Positions 33,237 to 43,830 of a DNA stretch of 64,000 nt are shown here, piece by piece. The stretch spans positions 1 to 64,000 of the forward strand of contig NZ_QFKX01000007.1 of the NCBI RefSeq assembly GCF_003130585.1. Direction: 5' to 3'. The DNA comes from Brachybacterium endophyticum (lineage in GTDB: Bacteria > Actinomycetota > Actinomycetes > Actinomycetales > Dermabacteraceae). Each line of letters starts with the position of its first letter. The stretch's first letter is position 1. Under the pieces are notes generated by a model. The model saw only the letters and a program-made list of their open reading frames with translations, was not told where the DNA came from and made no database searches. The translations under genes and the position numbers were made by a program.

Positions 33237-34467
33237 TGCGAGCTCGCCCGCTGCCTGCGCCCGCGCTGCCCGCTCCCGCGGTGGCGCTCCTCGCGGCGTC
33301 TGCTCTCACGCTCTCCAGCTCCTTCGCCTCCAGGCGTGCGAAGCGGATCTCGGCGGCGTCGACCTCCCAGAGCAGGGCCACGCCACCGTCCGGCAGGGCC
33401 ACGACCACGGAGTACTCGCAGGCGCCGGGGGCGAAGACCAGGATCTCCTGCCAGCTCTCGCCGTCGTCGCGGGAGAGATGGAGAGTGCCGCGGCGTCGCT
33501 CGGCGGGATCCCAGGTGCTCGTCAACCAGAGCTCGCGCGAGCGCGGATCGGAGCCCGGAGCATCGGGGGAGCGCCGGGCGAGCTGGGCATTGTTGCCCGG
33601 GTCCACGAGATCCTCGTCGAGCCCCAGGTGCTGCCAGCTGACCCCGCCGTCCGCGGAGACCGAGCGCCGGCGGTGCCCGCCCTTGTGGTGATCGCGGGAG
33701 CTGAGCAGAAGACGACCGTCCGACAGTTCCGCGATGGTGGTCTCGTCCATCGCGGAGCCGGTCGGCTCACCGCGCTGCCAGGTCTCCCCGTGATCGTCCG
33801 AGAACAGGACGAAGCTGCGCACCGTCTCCGTCGGCGCCTCGACCGCGGTGCCCTCCCGATCGGCCTTCGCGCGAGCGAGGTCTGCGGGATGCCAGGCGCA
33901 GTAGGGCTGGACCAGCCGTCCGCGATGGGTTCCGACCCGCAGCTGGATCCCCGCACCCGAGGTCGCGAAGGCCCCATGGGTGGGGAAGGGCTGGGCGGTC
34001 GCCGTCAGGGAACGGAAGGTCCACGTGGCGCCGTGGTCGTGAGAGGTGGCCAGGGCGGAGCCGAGCACGTCGCGCGCGGAGTCGTCGGTGCCCGGCACGG
34101 CATCCCAGAAACCGCGGTCCTTCGCCCGGGTGTGGAACAGGTGGACGGTGCCGGTGTCACGGTCCACGATCAGGCTGGGGTCGGTCGACCAGATACGGGC
34201 CTCGCGCTCGGGCGGTCGCAGCGGCTCGATCGGGCCCCAGGACTCCCCGCCGTCGCTCGAGCGGCGCAGGAACAGGCCCGTCGGGTCGGGGACGTCGTTC
34301 CAGCTGTCGCGGCCGTCGAAGACGGCCAGCAGGCTGCCGTCCTCGAGCGCCGCCAGGGCGCAGATGCGGTAGGCCGGCATCGGCCCTTCGCCACCGCGGG
34401 CGAGGACGCGGTACGGGGCGCCGCCCGCGGGATCCCGGACCACGGGCAGGGAGGTGGGAGTTGTCAT
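33226..34467 (-). CDS. exo-alpha-sialidase, cytoplasmic
   Basis: A glycoside hydrolase family 33-type sialidase, 413 residues, that would cleave terminal sialic acids. Five Asp-box repeats mark the six-bladed propeller: SSDGGESW, SHDHGATW, SDDHGETW, SADGGVSW and SRDDGESW. The N-terminal arginine motif reads YRICAL where YRIP is usual. EYSVVVALPDGGVALLWE near the end supplies the usual Tyr/Glu region. No signal peptide, lipobox or anchor is seen, so the enzyme should be cytoplasmic. AGGAGC precedes ATG 34467. It is the last gene of the sat-nan operon, 19 bp after nanE. Confidence 0.88.
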   Translation of the reverse strand: MTTPTSLPVVRDPAGGAPYRVLARGGEGPMPAYRICALAALEDGSLLAVFDGRDSWNDVPDPTGLFLRRSSDGGESWGPIEPLRPPEREARIWSTDPSLIVDRDTGTVHLFHTRAKDRGFWDAVPGTDDSARDVLGSALATSHDHGATWTFRSLTATAQPFPTHGAFATSGAGIQLRVGTHRGRLVQPYCAWHPADLARAKADREGTAVEAPTETVRSFVLFSDDHGETWQRGEPTGSAMDETTIAELSDGRLLLSSRDHHKGGHRRRSVSADGGVSWQHLGLDEDLVDPGNNAQLARRSPDAPGSDPRSRELWLTSTWDPAERRRGTLHLSRDDGESWQEILVFAPGACEYSVVVALPDGGVALLWEVDAAEIRFARLEAKELESVRADAARSATAGAGSAGAGSGRARTEG

Positions 34468-34486
34468 CGCGAAGAGCTCCTGCGGA

Positions 34487-35170
34487 TCAGCCGCGCACGG
34501 CGTCGCGGAACCAGGTGGTGATCGTGGTGGGATGCGTGATCGCGGTGCCGACGACGACCGCGAAGGCGCCCGCGTCGGCGCAGGCGGCCGCCTGGGCGGG
34601 GGTGTGCACGCGGCCCTCGGCCACGAGCACGGAGGCCTCCGGCAGCTTCTCGGCGAGTTCGTTGAGCAGGGCGAGATCGGGACCCTCGACCTTCGCGCGG
34701 GCATCGGTGTACCCCGAGAGGGTGGTGCCCACGATCTCCGCGCCCGCGGCGGCCGCCTCCAGAGCGGAGTCCACGCTGTCGCAGTCGGCCATGATCGGGC
34801 CCTCGAAGCCGCTCTCGCGGACCCCGGCCACGGTCTCGGCGAAGCTGCGATGGTCGGGACGCGGCCGACGCGTGCCGTCGAGCGCGAGGATGTCCGCTCC
34901 CGCCTCGATCACGGCCAGGCAGTGATCGAGCGTGGGAGTGATGAACACGCCCTCGGCGCCGTCCTTCCAGATGCCGATGACCGGGACGTCCACGGCCTCC
35001 TTCACCTGGCGGATGTCCTCGAGGCCCTGGGCGCGCACGGCGACCGCGCCGCCCTCCTGGACCGCGGCGGCGACCTGGGCCATCGTGCGCGGATCGCGCA
35101 TGGGCTCACCGGGGTACGCCTGGCAGGAGACGATCAGCTCGCCCTTCAGAGCGGCGACGAGAGGATGCAT
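34487..35170 (-). CDS. nanE: N-acetylmannosamine-6-phosphate 2-epimerase
   Basis: A TIM-barrel epimerase, 227 residues, that converts ManNAc-6-phosphate to GlcNAc-6-phosphate. The family signatures LIVSCQAYPGEPM, GAVAVRAQG, IGIWKD, MADCDSVDSALEA and GTTLSGYT are all present. Its length is normal. It follows nanK by 47 bp and precedes the sialidase by 19 bp. AGGACC lies before ATG 35170; the longer open reading upstream is out of frame with nanK and has no similarity. Confidence 0.94.
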   Translation of the reverse strand: MHPLVAALKGELIVSCQAYPGEPMRDPRTMAQVAAAVQEGGAVAVRAQGLEDIRQVKEAVDVPVIGIWKDGAEGVFITPTLDHCLAVIEAGADILALDGTRRPRPDHRSFAETVAGVRESGFEGPIMADCDSVDSALEAAAAGAEIVGTTLSGYTDARAKVEGPDLALLNELAEKLPEASVLVAEGRVHTPAQAAACADAGAFAVVVGTAITHPTTITTWFRDAVRG

Positions 35171-35217
35171 GGCGGGGTCCTTCCGGAGAGAGGTGGGGGA
35201 GCGAGAACGGCCGCGGG

Positions 35218-36198
35218 TCAGTCGATGGCCCAGGCGGCCGCTCCGAGGAGCGCGGCCCGGGAGCCGGCGCGGGCGGGGAGCACCGGCGTGCTCGCGACCA
35301 CGTCCATGGCCTCGCGCGCGACCCCGCGATGGAGGGCATCCTCCCAGACGTCGCTCGCTCCGACCACGCCGCCCGCGAGGGCGACGGCCTCGACGTCCAG
35401 CACGTTCAGCAGCGAGCCGATCACGCGGCCCGTCGCGGTGCCGGCGAGCTCGTAGGCATCGCGGGCGGGCCCTGCCGCGGTTCGCGCAGCGGCGGCGAGT
35501 GCGCGTCCGTCGGCGCAGTGGGCCGGCTCGGCGCCCAGGCGGGAGGCGAGGGCGAGGATCCCCGGGCCGGAGGCGAGGCCCTCGAGGTGGCCGGTGCGCC
35601 CGCAGGTGCAGGGAACCCCGTCGGCCTCGGGGACGGTGACGTGGCCGACGTGGCCGGCGGCGCCGCGGGAGCCCGTGATCGGGGCGCCCCCGATGACCTG
35701 CGCACCGCCGATGCCCGTCCCGACCGCGACCAGCAGCAGCGACGCGGCCTCGCGGCCGACGCCGAACAGGGCCTCGCCCAGGCCGTGGGCGTGGACGTCG
35801 TTCATCGCCCTCGTCGGCACGCCGAAGCGCTCGGCGAAGGCCGGGGCGATCGCGGTGCCGGGCCACCCGGGCAGCGACGAGGTCGCATGCGTGATGAGGC
35901 CGTGCTCGACGTCCACGACGCCGGCGGAGGACAGCCCCACGGCGACGGGTCCCGCGCTCCCGGAGCTCGCGCGCTCGCCGGCCTCGAGGGCCGCACCGAG
36001 GACCGCCGATGCTCCGTCCCGTGCGGGGGTCGCGACGGTGACCTCGGAGGTCACCTCGGCCGACGAGCGGTCGGCCGCGATCCGCACCAGCGCCGCCGTG
36101 GTCTTGGTCCCGCCGATGTCGAGGGCGAGGACCTCGGCGAGGTCCCCGTCCGGGCCGCGGACCTCGGCCCCGGGGGCTGCGGGATCAGCGTGCCGCAT
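35218..36198 (-). CDS. nanK: N-acetylmannosamine kinase, ROK family
   Basis: A ROK-family kinase, 326 residues, assigned to ManNAc phosphorylation from its place between nanA and nanE. The ATP motif LALDIGGTKTTAALV lies near residue 25 and the ROK signature is present. The zinc motif, normally CxCGxxGCxE, reads CTCGRTGHLE: the third Cys is replaced by His, which can still bind zinc. ATG 36198 overlaps the nanA stop by 14 bp. Glucokinase is the main alternative, but the context argues for NanK. Confidence 0.9.
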   Translation of the reverse strand: MRHADPAAPGAEVRGPDGDLAEVLALDIGGTKTTAALVRIAADRSSAEVTSEVTVATPARDGASAVLGAALEAGERASSGSAGPVAVGLSSAGVVDVEHGLITHATSSLPGWPGTAIAPAFAERFGVPTRAMNDVHAHGLGEALFGVGREAASLLLVAVGTGIGGAQVIGGAPITGSRGAAGHVGHVTVPEADGVPCTCGRTGHLEGLASGPGILALASRLGAEPAHCADGRALAAAARTAAGPARDAYELAGTATGRVIGSLLNVLDVEAVALAGGVVGASDVWEDALHRGVAREAMDVVASTPVLPARAGSRAALLGAAAWAID

Positions 36199-37141
36199 CC
36201 AGCAGTCCCGCCTCGGAGAGGATGGTGCGGATGCGGCCCACGGCGTCGCCCTCGATGGGGGACATCGGCAGCGACATGGTGTTGGTGCTGAAGACACCGA
36301 GCTCGCGCAGGGCGGTCTTGAACGCTCCCACGCCGGCCGCCGGGCCCACCTTGCCCACGGGCTGGAAGACGATCTCCATCAGAGCGGCCAGGCGGTCCTG
36401 CTCCGTGCGCACGGTCTCCCAGTCGCCCGCCCGGGCAGCACGGTCCATGCGCACGTACCCGGCGGGGTCCACGTTGCCCAGGCCGGGGACGGAGCCGTCG
36501 GCCCCGGAGAGGTAGGCGCCGTCGACGACGACCTCGTGACCCGTCAGCAGCGTCAGCGGGGAGCCCGCGGCACGGTTCTTCGCGGCCAGGCGGCGGAAGG
36601 AGACGTCGTCACCGCTGGAGTCCTTGACCCCGGTGATCGCGCCGTCGGCGGCGAGCTCCAGGAGCTGCTCGGCGGCGAGCTTGAGGTGCACGCACACCGG
36701 GATGTCGTAGGCCCACACCGGCACCGAGGCCGCCTCGCCGATCGCGCGGAAGTGGGTGCCCACCTCCTCGGGCCCGGTGATCGCGTAGAACGGCGCGGTG
36801 GCGACGACACCGTCGATCGCGTGCTTCTCGGCCTCGCGCACGTGGGCGATCACCCGGTGGGTCTCCGTGTCGATGACGCCTGCGAGGACCGGGACCTGGC
36901 CGGCCACGGTCCCGACGACGGTCTCCAGGATCTTCTCGCGCATGGCGTCGTCCCAGAAGGCGACCTCGCCGCTCGAGCCGAGGGCGAAGAGGCCGTCGAC
37001 GCCGGCCTCCAGCTGGCGCGCGATCAGGCGCTCGAGGCTGGGGACGTCGAGCTCTCCCTCGGCGGTCAGCGGGGTGAGGATCGGCGGGACGACTCCGCGC
37101 AGACGGGTGGCGTCGGCAGCGGTCGTGGAAGCGGTGGTCAT
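36185..37141 (-). CDS. nanA: N-acetylneuraminate lyase, DapA superfamily
   Basis: A class I aldolase of the DapA/NanA superfamily, 318 residues, expected to split N-acetylneuraminate into ManNAc and pyruvate. The Schiff-base lysine lies in GVKDSSGDD, the Tyr region is ATAPFYAITGPEE, and the N-terminus has GVVPPILTPLTAEGELD. The phosphate-like loop reads ALGSSGEVAFW. By sequence alone dihydrodipicolinate synthase or another keto-acid aldolase is possible; nanE, nanK, a sialidase and the transporter beside it decide for NanA. GAAGGAG precedes ATG 37141; an upstream start would add 18 residues. Confidence 0.88.
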   Translation of the reverse strand: MTTASTTAADATRLRGVVPPILTPLTAEGELDVPSLERLIARQLEAGVDGLFALGSSGEVAFWDDAMREKILETVVGTVAGQVPVLAGVIDTETHRVIAHVREAEKHAIDGVVATAPFYAITGPEEVGTHFRAIGEAASVPVWAYDIPVCVHLKLAAEQLLELAADGAITGVKDSSGDDVSFRRLAAKNRAAGSPLTLLTGHEVVVDGAYLSGADGSVPGLGNVDPAGYVRMDRAARAGDWETVRTEQDRLAALMEIVFQPVGKVGPAAGVGAFKTALRELGVFSTNTMSLPMSPIEGDAVGRIRTILSEAGLLDAAR

Positions 37142-37191
37142 GGGGGCTCCTTCGGGAGAGTCGGTGGCGTGCAGGGGGACCCGGGCGCTGC

Positions 37192-38018
37192 TCACAGCAG
37201 CGTCGGGGCCGCGGCGAGCAGGGAGCGGGTGTAGGAGTCCTCGGCATCGGTGAAGATGCGCTCGGCCGGACCGTGCTCGACGGCGCGGCCGCGGTTCATC
37301 ACCAGGATGTCGTCGGAGACGAAGCGGACGGTGGAGATGTCGTGGGAGATGAACACCAGTCCCAGTCCGAGCTCCTGCTTGAGATCCATGAGCAGGTTCA
37401 GCACCTGCGCACGGACCGAGACGTCCAGGGCGCTCGTGGGCTCGTCGGCCACGATCACGTCCGGACGAAGGGTGAGGGCGCGGGCGATCGCCACGCGCTG
37501 ACGCTGACCGCCGGAGATCTGCCGGGGCAGGACGTCCAGGGCGGAGGCCGGCAGGCCCACCTGGTGCACGAGCTCGGTGACCGTGCGCAGGCGCTCCTGC
37601 TCGGTGCCGATGCCGTGCACACGCAGCGGATCCATGAGGGCCTCGCGGACGGGCAGGCGGGGGTTCAGCGCGGTCGCAGGGTCCTGGAAGATCACCGAGA
37701 CGGTGCGTCCCAGCTGCTTGCGGGCCGCCCGGGAGCGCCCCAGCGGGCGGCCGTCGAACAGCACCTCGCCGCTGCTGACCTTCTGCAGGCCGATCATCAC
37801 GCGGGCCAGCGTGGACTTGCCGGATCCGGACTCGCCGACGATCCCGAGGACCTGCCCGCGCTCCACGCTCACGCTGATGCCGTCGACGGCGCGGATGGTG
37901 TCGGGACGCAGCAGCGATCCGGTGCGCAGCCGGTGCACGACGTGCACGTCGCGCAGCTCGATCACGGGGCCACCGGTGCGATCTGTGCGATCCCCTGCGG
38001 CGGGCGTCACGGTGACGC

Positions 38019-38022
<4 letters not shown>
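37192..38022 (-). CDS. satD: ABC transporter ATPase, SatD/OppF-like
   Basis: An ABC ATPase of 276 residues, of the oligopeptide/dipeptide type. Walker A is GESGSGKSTLA, the signature is ISGGQRQRVAIARAL, Walker B is VIVADEPTSALD, and the OppF-like C-terminal tail is short. It pairs with the ATPase half of the fused satC product to energise import. ATG 38022 overlaps the satC stop by 4 bp. It sits directly upstream of nanA, so sialic acid or a sialoside is the inferred substrate, as in the described Dpp-like sialate transporters. Confidence 0.9.
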
Positions 38023-40076
<2,054 letters not shown>

Positions 40077-40077
40077 G

Positions 40078-41043
40078 TCAGATGCTCCTGATCCGGGGAT
40101 TGACGAGGACGTACAGCAGGTCCACGAGGATGTTCACGACGATGAACGCGATCGCGACGGTGAGGGTGACGCCCTGGACGAGGAAGACGTCGTTGCGTTT
40201 GACGCCGTCGAGGATCAGCTGGCCCATGGCCTGGATGTTGAAGATGATCTCGATGATCACCGCCCCGCCCATCAGGTATCCCACCCGCAGACCGAGCACG
40301 GTGATCGGGGTGATCAGGGCATTGCGCAGCACGTTGCGACTCACCACGACCGGGTAGGGGACGCCGGCGCCGACGGCCGTGCGCACGTAGTCGCGGTCGA
40401 GCTCCTCGACCATGGCCGTGCGCACCACGCGGGTCAGCGAGCCGGCGACGGGCACGCCCAGCGCGACCGCCGGCAGGATCACGTTGTGGGCCCAGGTGGC
40501 CGGATCGGTCAGGGGGCTGACCCACTGACTGACCAGCGCCGGGAAGGCTCCCCAGCCGCCGGGCACCTGGCCCAGCCATTGGATGAGCAGGATCGCCAGC
40601 CAGAACGAGGGGGTGGCGAGCGAGGCGACCGAGAGCACGCGGATCACCTGGTCGACCCAGCGGTCGCGGAACAGGGCAGCGAGCACGCCGAGGACCGCGG
40701 CCAGCACGATCGCGAAGGCCAGTCCCAGGAAGGTCAGCTGCAGCGTGATCGGGAAGGCCTTGGCGACCACGTCCGTCACCGGCGTGTTGCCGCTGGTGGT
40801 CCCGAGGTCCCCGTGGAGCATCCCGCCCAGGAAGCGCATGTAGCGCACCAGCAGGGGATCATCGAGGCCGTTGGCCTGGCGGTACTGCGCGAGGGCCTCG
40901 GGGGAGGCGGACTCGCCGAGAGCGAGACGCGCGGGATCCGAGGGGGAGAACGACATCACGACGAAGACGAGCAGCGTGACACCGAGGATCATCAGCGGCA
41001 GCGAGATCAGTCGCCGGCCGATGAGGCGGATGAGCGAGGACAA
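40078..41043 (-). CDS. satB: ABC permease, SatB/DppB-like
   Basis: A membrane permease of 321 residues with six helices, of the DppB type. The N-terminal LIRLIGRRLISLPLMILGVT, the PRLGES-like PARLALGES segment, and the EAA loop around VRTAVGAGVPYPVVVSRNVL are visible. It forms the transmembrane pathway with the permease half of SatC. It lies 110 bp after the binding-protein gene and 1 nt before satC, in the sat-nan operon. Confidence 0.92.
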   Translation of the reverse strand: MSSLIRLIGRRLISLPLMILGVTLLVFVVMSFSPSDPARLALGESASPEALAQYRQANGLDDPLLVRYMRFLGGMLHGDLGTTSGNTPVTDVVAKAFPITLQLTFLGLAFAIVLAAVLGVLAALFRDRWVDQVIRVLSVASLATPSFWLAILLIQWLGQVPGGWGAFPALVSQWVSPLTDPATWAHNVILPAVALGVPVAGSLTRVVRTAMVEELDRDYVRTAVGAGVPYPVVVSRNVLRNALITPITVLGLRVGYLMGGAVIIEIIFNIQAMGQLILDGVKRNDVFLVQGVTLTVAIAFIVVNILVDLLYVLVNPRIRSI

Positions 41044-41153
41044 CGGTTCCTCCAGGCGTGCCGGGAGCGGACAGCGGACGGGGACGGGCGGGCGGCGGGG
41101 CGGAGCACCGGGGGAAGCAGGGCATCAGGGGAGGGGCTCCGACCCGCCGCGCC

Positions 41154-42767
41154 TCACTTCGTGCTGCCGACCCCGACGAAGCTCAGGCCGGTCAGCGAGG
41201 TCGGCTCGAAGCCCGCGAGCGTCTCGGGGTCCCAGGCCGTCGGCGCATTGCGGTGGAACAGCGGGTACAGCGGGACTTCCTCGGACAGAGCGTCGAAGGT
41301 GTTCTGCCAGATCTCCTTCTGCTTGTCGGCGTCCAGCTCCGACATGCCCTTCTTCAGCAGACCGGTGATCTCCTCGTAGCCCTTCGAGCCCTTCCAGTGC
41401 ATGCGGGTGTCGGTCCAGGTGTCGGTGAAGTACCACCAGCGCATCAGCAGGTCGGGGTCGGTGCCGAAGACCGAGGGGTCACCGGGCGCGATCACGACGT
41501 CGTAGGAGTCGGGCTTGCCGTCGATCGTGTTGTAGACGTCCGCGGACTGCTTCTCCGAGAACTCGATGCTCACCCCGGCGGCCTCGAGGGACTGCTGGAT
41601 GATCGGCGTGCACTGCTTGACCCAGTCGTGGTCGGTCGCCAGCAGCCGGAACTTCGTCAGCCCGGTCTCCTTGAACAGCGACTTCGCTGTGTCCAGGTCG
41701 AGCGAGTAGACGGTCGAGGCCTTCTTGTAGTCCGGGTGGTCCTTCTGCACGAAGCAGGTCGCGGCCGTGGCCTGGCCGGCCAGCCCGTCCTTGATGACCT
41801 TGTCCATGTCGATCGCGTAGAGGAGGGCCTGACGGTTCCTCACGTCGTGGAACGGGTTGTCCTCGCTGTTGTTGAACATCGCGAACAGCAGTCCGAAGCC
41901 CAGCGGGGACTCCACGGTGCCCGAACCCTTGAGCTGGTCGATGGAGAGGTAGGGGACGGAGTCGATCGCCTGGGCCGTCTTCGACTGCATCGCGTTGGTG
42001 CGCGTGGAGGCGTCGGGGATGATCTGCCACTCCATTTTCGCGGCCTTCGCCGGCTGCGGACCGTTGTAGTCCTCGAAGCGCTCGAAGGCGACCTTCTTCG
42101 AGGAGGCGCCGTTGTCCGTCATCGTGTACGGACCGGAGCCGACGGGCTCGGCGTCGAAGGCCTTCGGGTCCTTCTGGACCGCGGCCTTGGGGACGATCTT
42201 CACAACGCTCAGACGCTCGGCGAGGATCGAGACGGGGTGGGCGAGGGAGATGGCGACCGTGGAGTCGTCCTTCTTCTCGACCTTCTCGACGAAGTCGATG
42301 AAGCTCGCGTACAGCGAGGCGTTCTTCGGATCCAGCACGCGCTCGAAGGAGAAGACGACATCGTCGGCGGTGACGGGGCTGCCGTCGTGGAACGTGGCGC
42401 CGTCGCGCAGGGCGACCTCGACGCTGTCGGAATCGCTCTTCGGGAGCTCGGTGGCCAGGGCCGCGTAGACCTCGTGGGTCACGGGGTGCAGCTCGGTCAG
42501 GCCCTCCAGGGTGTGCCAGTTGACCGCGACGGTCAGCGCTGCGCTCGTGGTCATCGGGTCGTAACCGTTGGTGCCGAGCTCGTAGGAGATCGCGGCGTGG
42601 ATGGTGCCGTCCTTCTTCGCCTCGGCCGCGGCGCTGCCGCCGGAGTCGGAGGACGTGCTGCCACCGTCGCGGGGTGCGCAGGCGCCGACGGTCCCGGCGA
42701 TCCCGGCGGCCGCGGTGAGGAACCCGGCGCTGCGCAGGAGGCTGCGGCGTGTGGTCTGTGGGGTCAT
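41154..42767 (-). CDS. satA: ABC substrate-binding lipoprotein, SatA-like
   Basis: A family 5 solute-binding protein of 537 residues. The signal peptide has a twin-arginine motif (TTRRSLLRSAG) and ends in the lipobox VGAC with Cys30, so it is probably a Tat-exported lipoprotein. The mature protein has the SBP_bac_5 pattern: LTELHPVTHEVYAALATELP, VALRDGATFHDGSPVTADDV and FSFERVLDP. It is the first gene of the operon; the ligand, sialic acid or a sialoside, is inferred from nanAKE downstream. The promoter and a palindromic operator lie 125-160 bp upstream. Confidence 0.92.
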   Translation of the reverse strand: MTPQTTRRSLLRSAGFLTAAAGIAGTVGACAPRDGGSTSSDSGGSAAAEAKKDGTIHAAISYELGTNGYDPMTTSAALTVAVNWHTLEGLTELHPVTHEVYAALATELPKSDSDSVEVALRDGATFHDGSPVTADDVVFSFERVLDPKNASLYASFIDFVEKVEKKDDSTVAISLAHPVSILAERLSVVKIVPKAAVQKDPKAFDAEPVGSGPYTMTDNGASSKKVAFERFEDYNGPQPAKAAKMEWQIIPDASTRTNAMQSKTAQAIDSVPYLSIDQLKGSGTVESPLGFGLLFAMFNNSEDNPFHDVRNRQALLYAIDMDKVIKDGLAGQATAATCFVQKDHPDYKKASTVYSLDLDTAKSLFKETGLTKFRLLATDHDWVKQCTPIIQQSLEAAGVSIEFSEKQSADVYNTIDGKPDSYDVVIAPGDPSVFGTDPDLLMRWWYFTDTWTDTRMHWKGSKGYEEITGLLKKGMSELDADKQKEIWQNTFDALSEEVPLYPLFHRNAPTAWDPETLAGFEPTSLTGLSFVGVGSTK

Positions 42768-42889
42768 GATCGGTGCGTCCCTTCCGGTGGGGATGCTCGG
42801 CAGGGACCGGCTGGTCCGGTGCCGTTGACGCCGGGGTGGCGGGGACGACTGCGTCCCTGCATCCGGCCTCGCGCATCGAGCGAAGTGTT

Positions 42890-42905
42890 CATCAGACGTC
42901 TGATG
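42890..42905. promoter_or_regulatory. GntR operator, 16-bp perfect palindrome
   Basis: CATCAGACGTCTGATG is a perfect palindrome between the divergent satA and gntR genes. It lies about 20 bp downstream of the minus-strand -10 box and at the -35 position of the plus-strand promoter, so one bound dimer would block both. Confidence 0.7.
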
Positions 42906-42921
42906 TCCGATGTTCACCATG

Positions 42922-42929
42922 TACTGTAG
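42922..42929. promoter_or_regulatory. overlapping divergent -10 elements
   Basis: TACTGTAG contains TACTGT (plus, 42922-42927, towards gntR) and TACAGT (minus, 42929-42924, towards satA). Both fit TANNNT. The two promoters share the same 8 bp. Confidence 0.5.
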
Positions 42930-42953
42930 CCCCGCAGGTGCGCGATTCCGAGT

Positions 42954-42967
42954 CGGTTACCGAACCG
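42954..42967. promoter_or_regulatory. inverted repeat near gntR
   Basis: CGGTT-ACCG-AACCG is a 5-bp inverted repeat upstream of the gntR start and downstream of its predicted transcription start. It may be a second regulator site. Confidence 0.3.
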
Positions 42968-43025
42968 TGATCCGCATCGCACCGGTCATCGGTCGCTCCG
43001 TGGCGACCGCGAGGGAGGAGAGCAG

Positions 43026-43721
43026 ATGCGCCGACAGGACGCGGGTGGCGACGTCGTCAACAGGATCAAGGAGCTGATCCTGCGCTCGGGGCTGCATCCG
43101 GGGGATCCCATGCCCACCGAGGCGCACCTCGTCGAGGAGCTCGGCGTCGCGCGCTCCTCCGTGCGCGAGGCGATGCGCACCCTGTCCTCGCTCGACATCG
43201 TCGAGGTCCGTCATGGCCACGGCACCTTCGTGGGAAGGATGTCCCTCGCTCCTCTCGTGGACGGCCTGCTGTTCCGTGCCCGGCTGAACGACGGCAACGA
43301 TCTGCGCACGCTGCGCGAGGTGGTCCAGGCGCGGATCGCCCTGGACCTCTCGATCGGCCCGGGCCTGCTCGCCGCCTGGGCGCACGAGGATCTCGCGCCG
43401 GCGCGGGCGGAGGTGGAGAGGATGCGCGAGGCGTTCGCCGCCGGCCGCGACTTCGCCGAGGCGGACCAGGCTTTCCACGCCGCGATCCTCGCCAAGCTCG
43501 ACAACGAGCTGATGATCCAGCTGAGCGATGCGTTCTGGCAGGTCCACACCTCGGCGCTCCCGCTGCTGGACGTGCCGCCCGCCGGGGACATCCGCCTCAC
43601 CGTCGAGGCCCACGACGCGATCGTCGACGCTCTCGAGGTCGGGGACGCGGAGGCCTACGCCCGCGCGGTCCACGCGCACTACGCGCCGCTCGAGCGCGCC
43701 CTGACCGCCGCGTCGGACTGA
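43026..43721 (+). CDS. GntR/FadR-family regulator of the sat-nan operon
   Basis: A GntR regulator of the FadR (FCD) subfamily, 231 residues. The winged HTH is residues 5-70 (GDVVNRIKELILRSGLHPGD, then VARSSVREAMRTLSSLDIVE); residues 85-220 are the helical FCD domain with its metal/ligand His and Asp positions (ADQAFHAAIL, VEAHDAIVDALEVGD). GGAGGAGAG precedes ATG 43026. It faces the sat-nan operon across a 258-bp gap with a palindromic operator, so a sialate catabolite, perhaps Neu5Ac or ManNAc-6-P, is the likely effector. That is inference. Confidence 0.9.
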   Translation: MRRQDAGGDVVNRIKELILRSGLHPGDPMPTEAHLVEELGVARSSVREAMRTLSSLDIVEVRHGHGTFVGRMSLAPLVDGLLFRARLNDGNDLRTLREVVQARIALDLSIGPGLLAAWAHEDLAPARAEVERMREAFAAGRDFAEADQAFHAAILAKLDNELMIQLSDAFWQVHTSALPLLDVPPAGDIRLTVEAHDAIVDALEVGDAEAYARAVHAHYAPLERALTAASD

Positions 43722-43751
43722 GGGAGCGACGGGCAGATCGTCACGCTCGAC

Positions 43752-43766
43752 CGAGGACGGTCCTCG
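43752..43766. terminator. small hairpin after gntR
   Basis: CGAGGAC-G-GTCCTCG is a 7-bp inverted repeat 31 bp after the gntR stop, just before the larger palindrome. Confidence 0.4.
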
Positions 43767-43780
43767 ACCAGGCATCGTCG

Positions 43781-43816
43781 AGGACCGGCGGCCGGAACGT
43801 TCCGGCCGCCGGTCCT
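43781..43816. terminator. bidirectional terminator, 36-bp palindrome
   Basis: A perfect 36-bp palindrome: AGGACCGGCGGCCGGAAC followed by its exact reverse complement, between the convergent gntR and baeRF2 genes. Confidence 0.75.
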
Positions 43817-43830
43817 GGACCGTCCCGGTG

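Noticed and set aside
34468..34704. Upstream extension of the sialidase frame
   Set aside because: The added Arg/Pro/Ser-rich residues lie out of frame inside nanE and do not form a signal peptide; ATG 34467 has its own ribosome binding site.
36185..37141. Dihydrodipicolinate synthase (dapA)
   Set aside because: The sequence allows it, but the gene overlaps nanK and lies in the sat-nan operon, so the lyase role is preferred.
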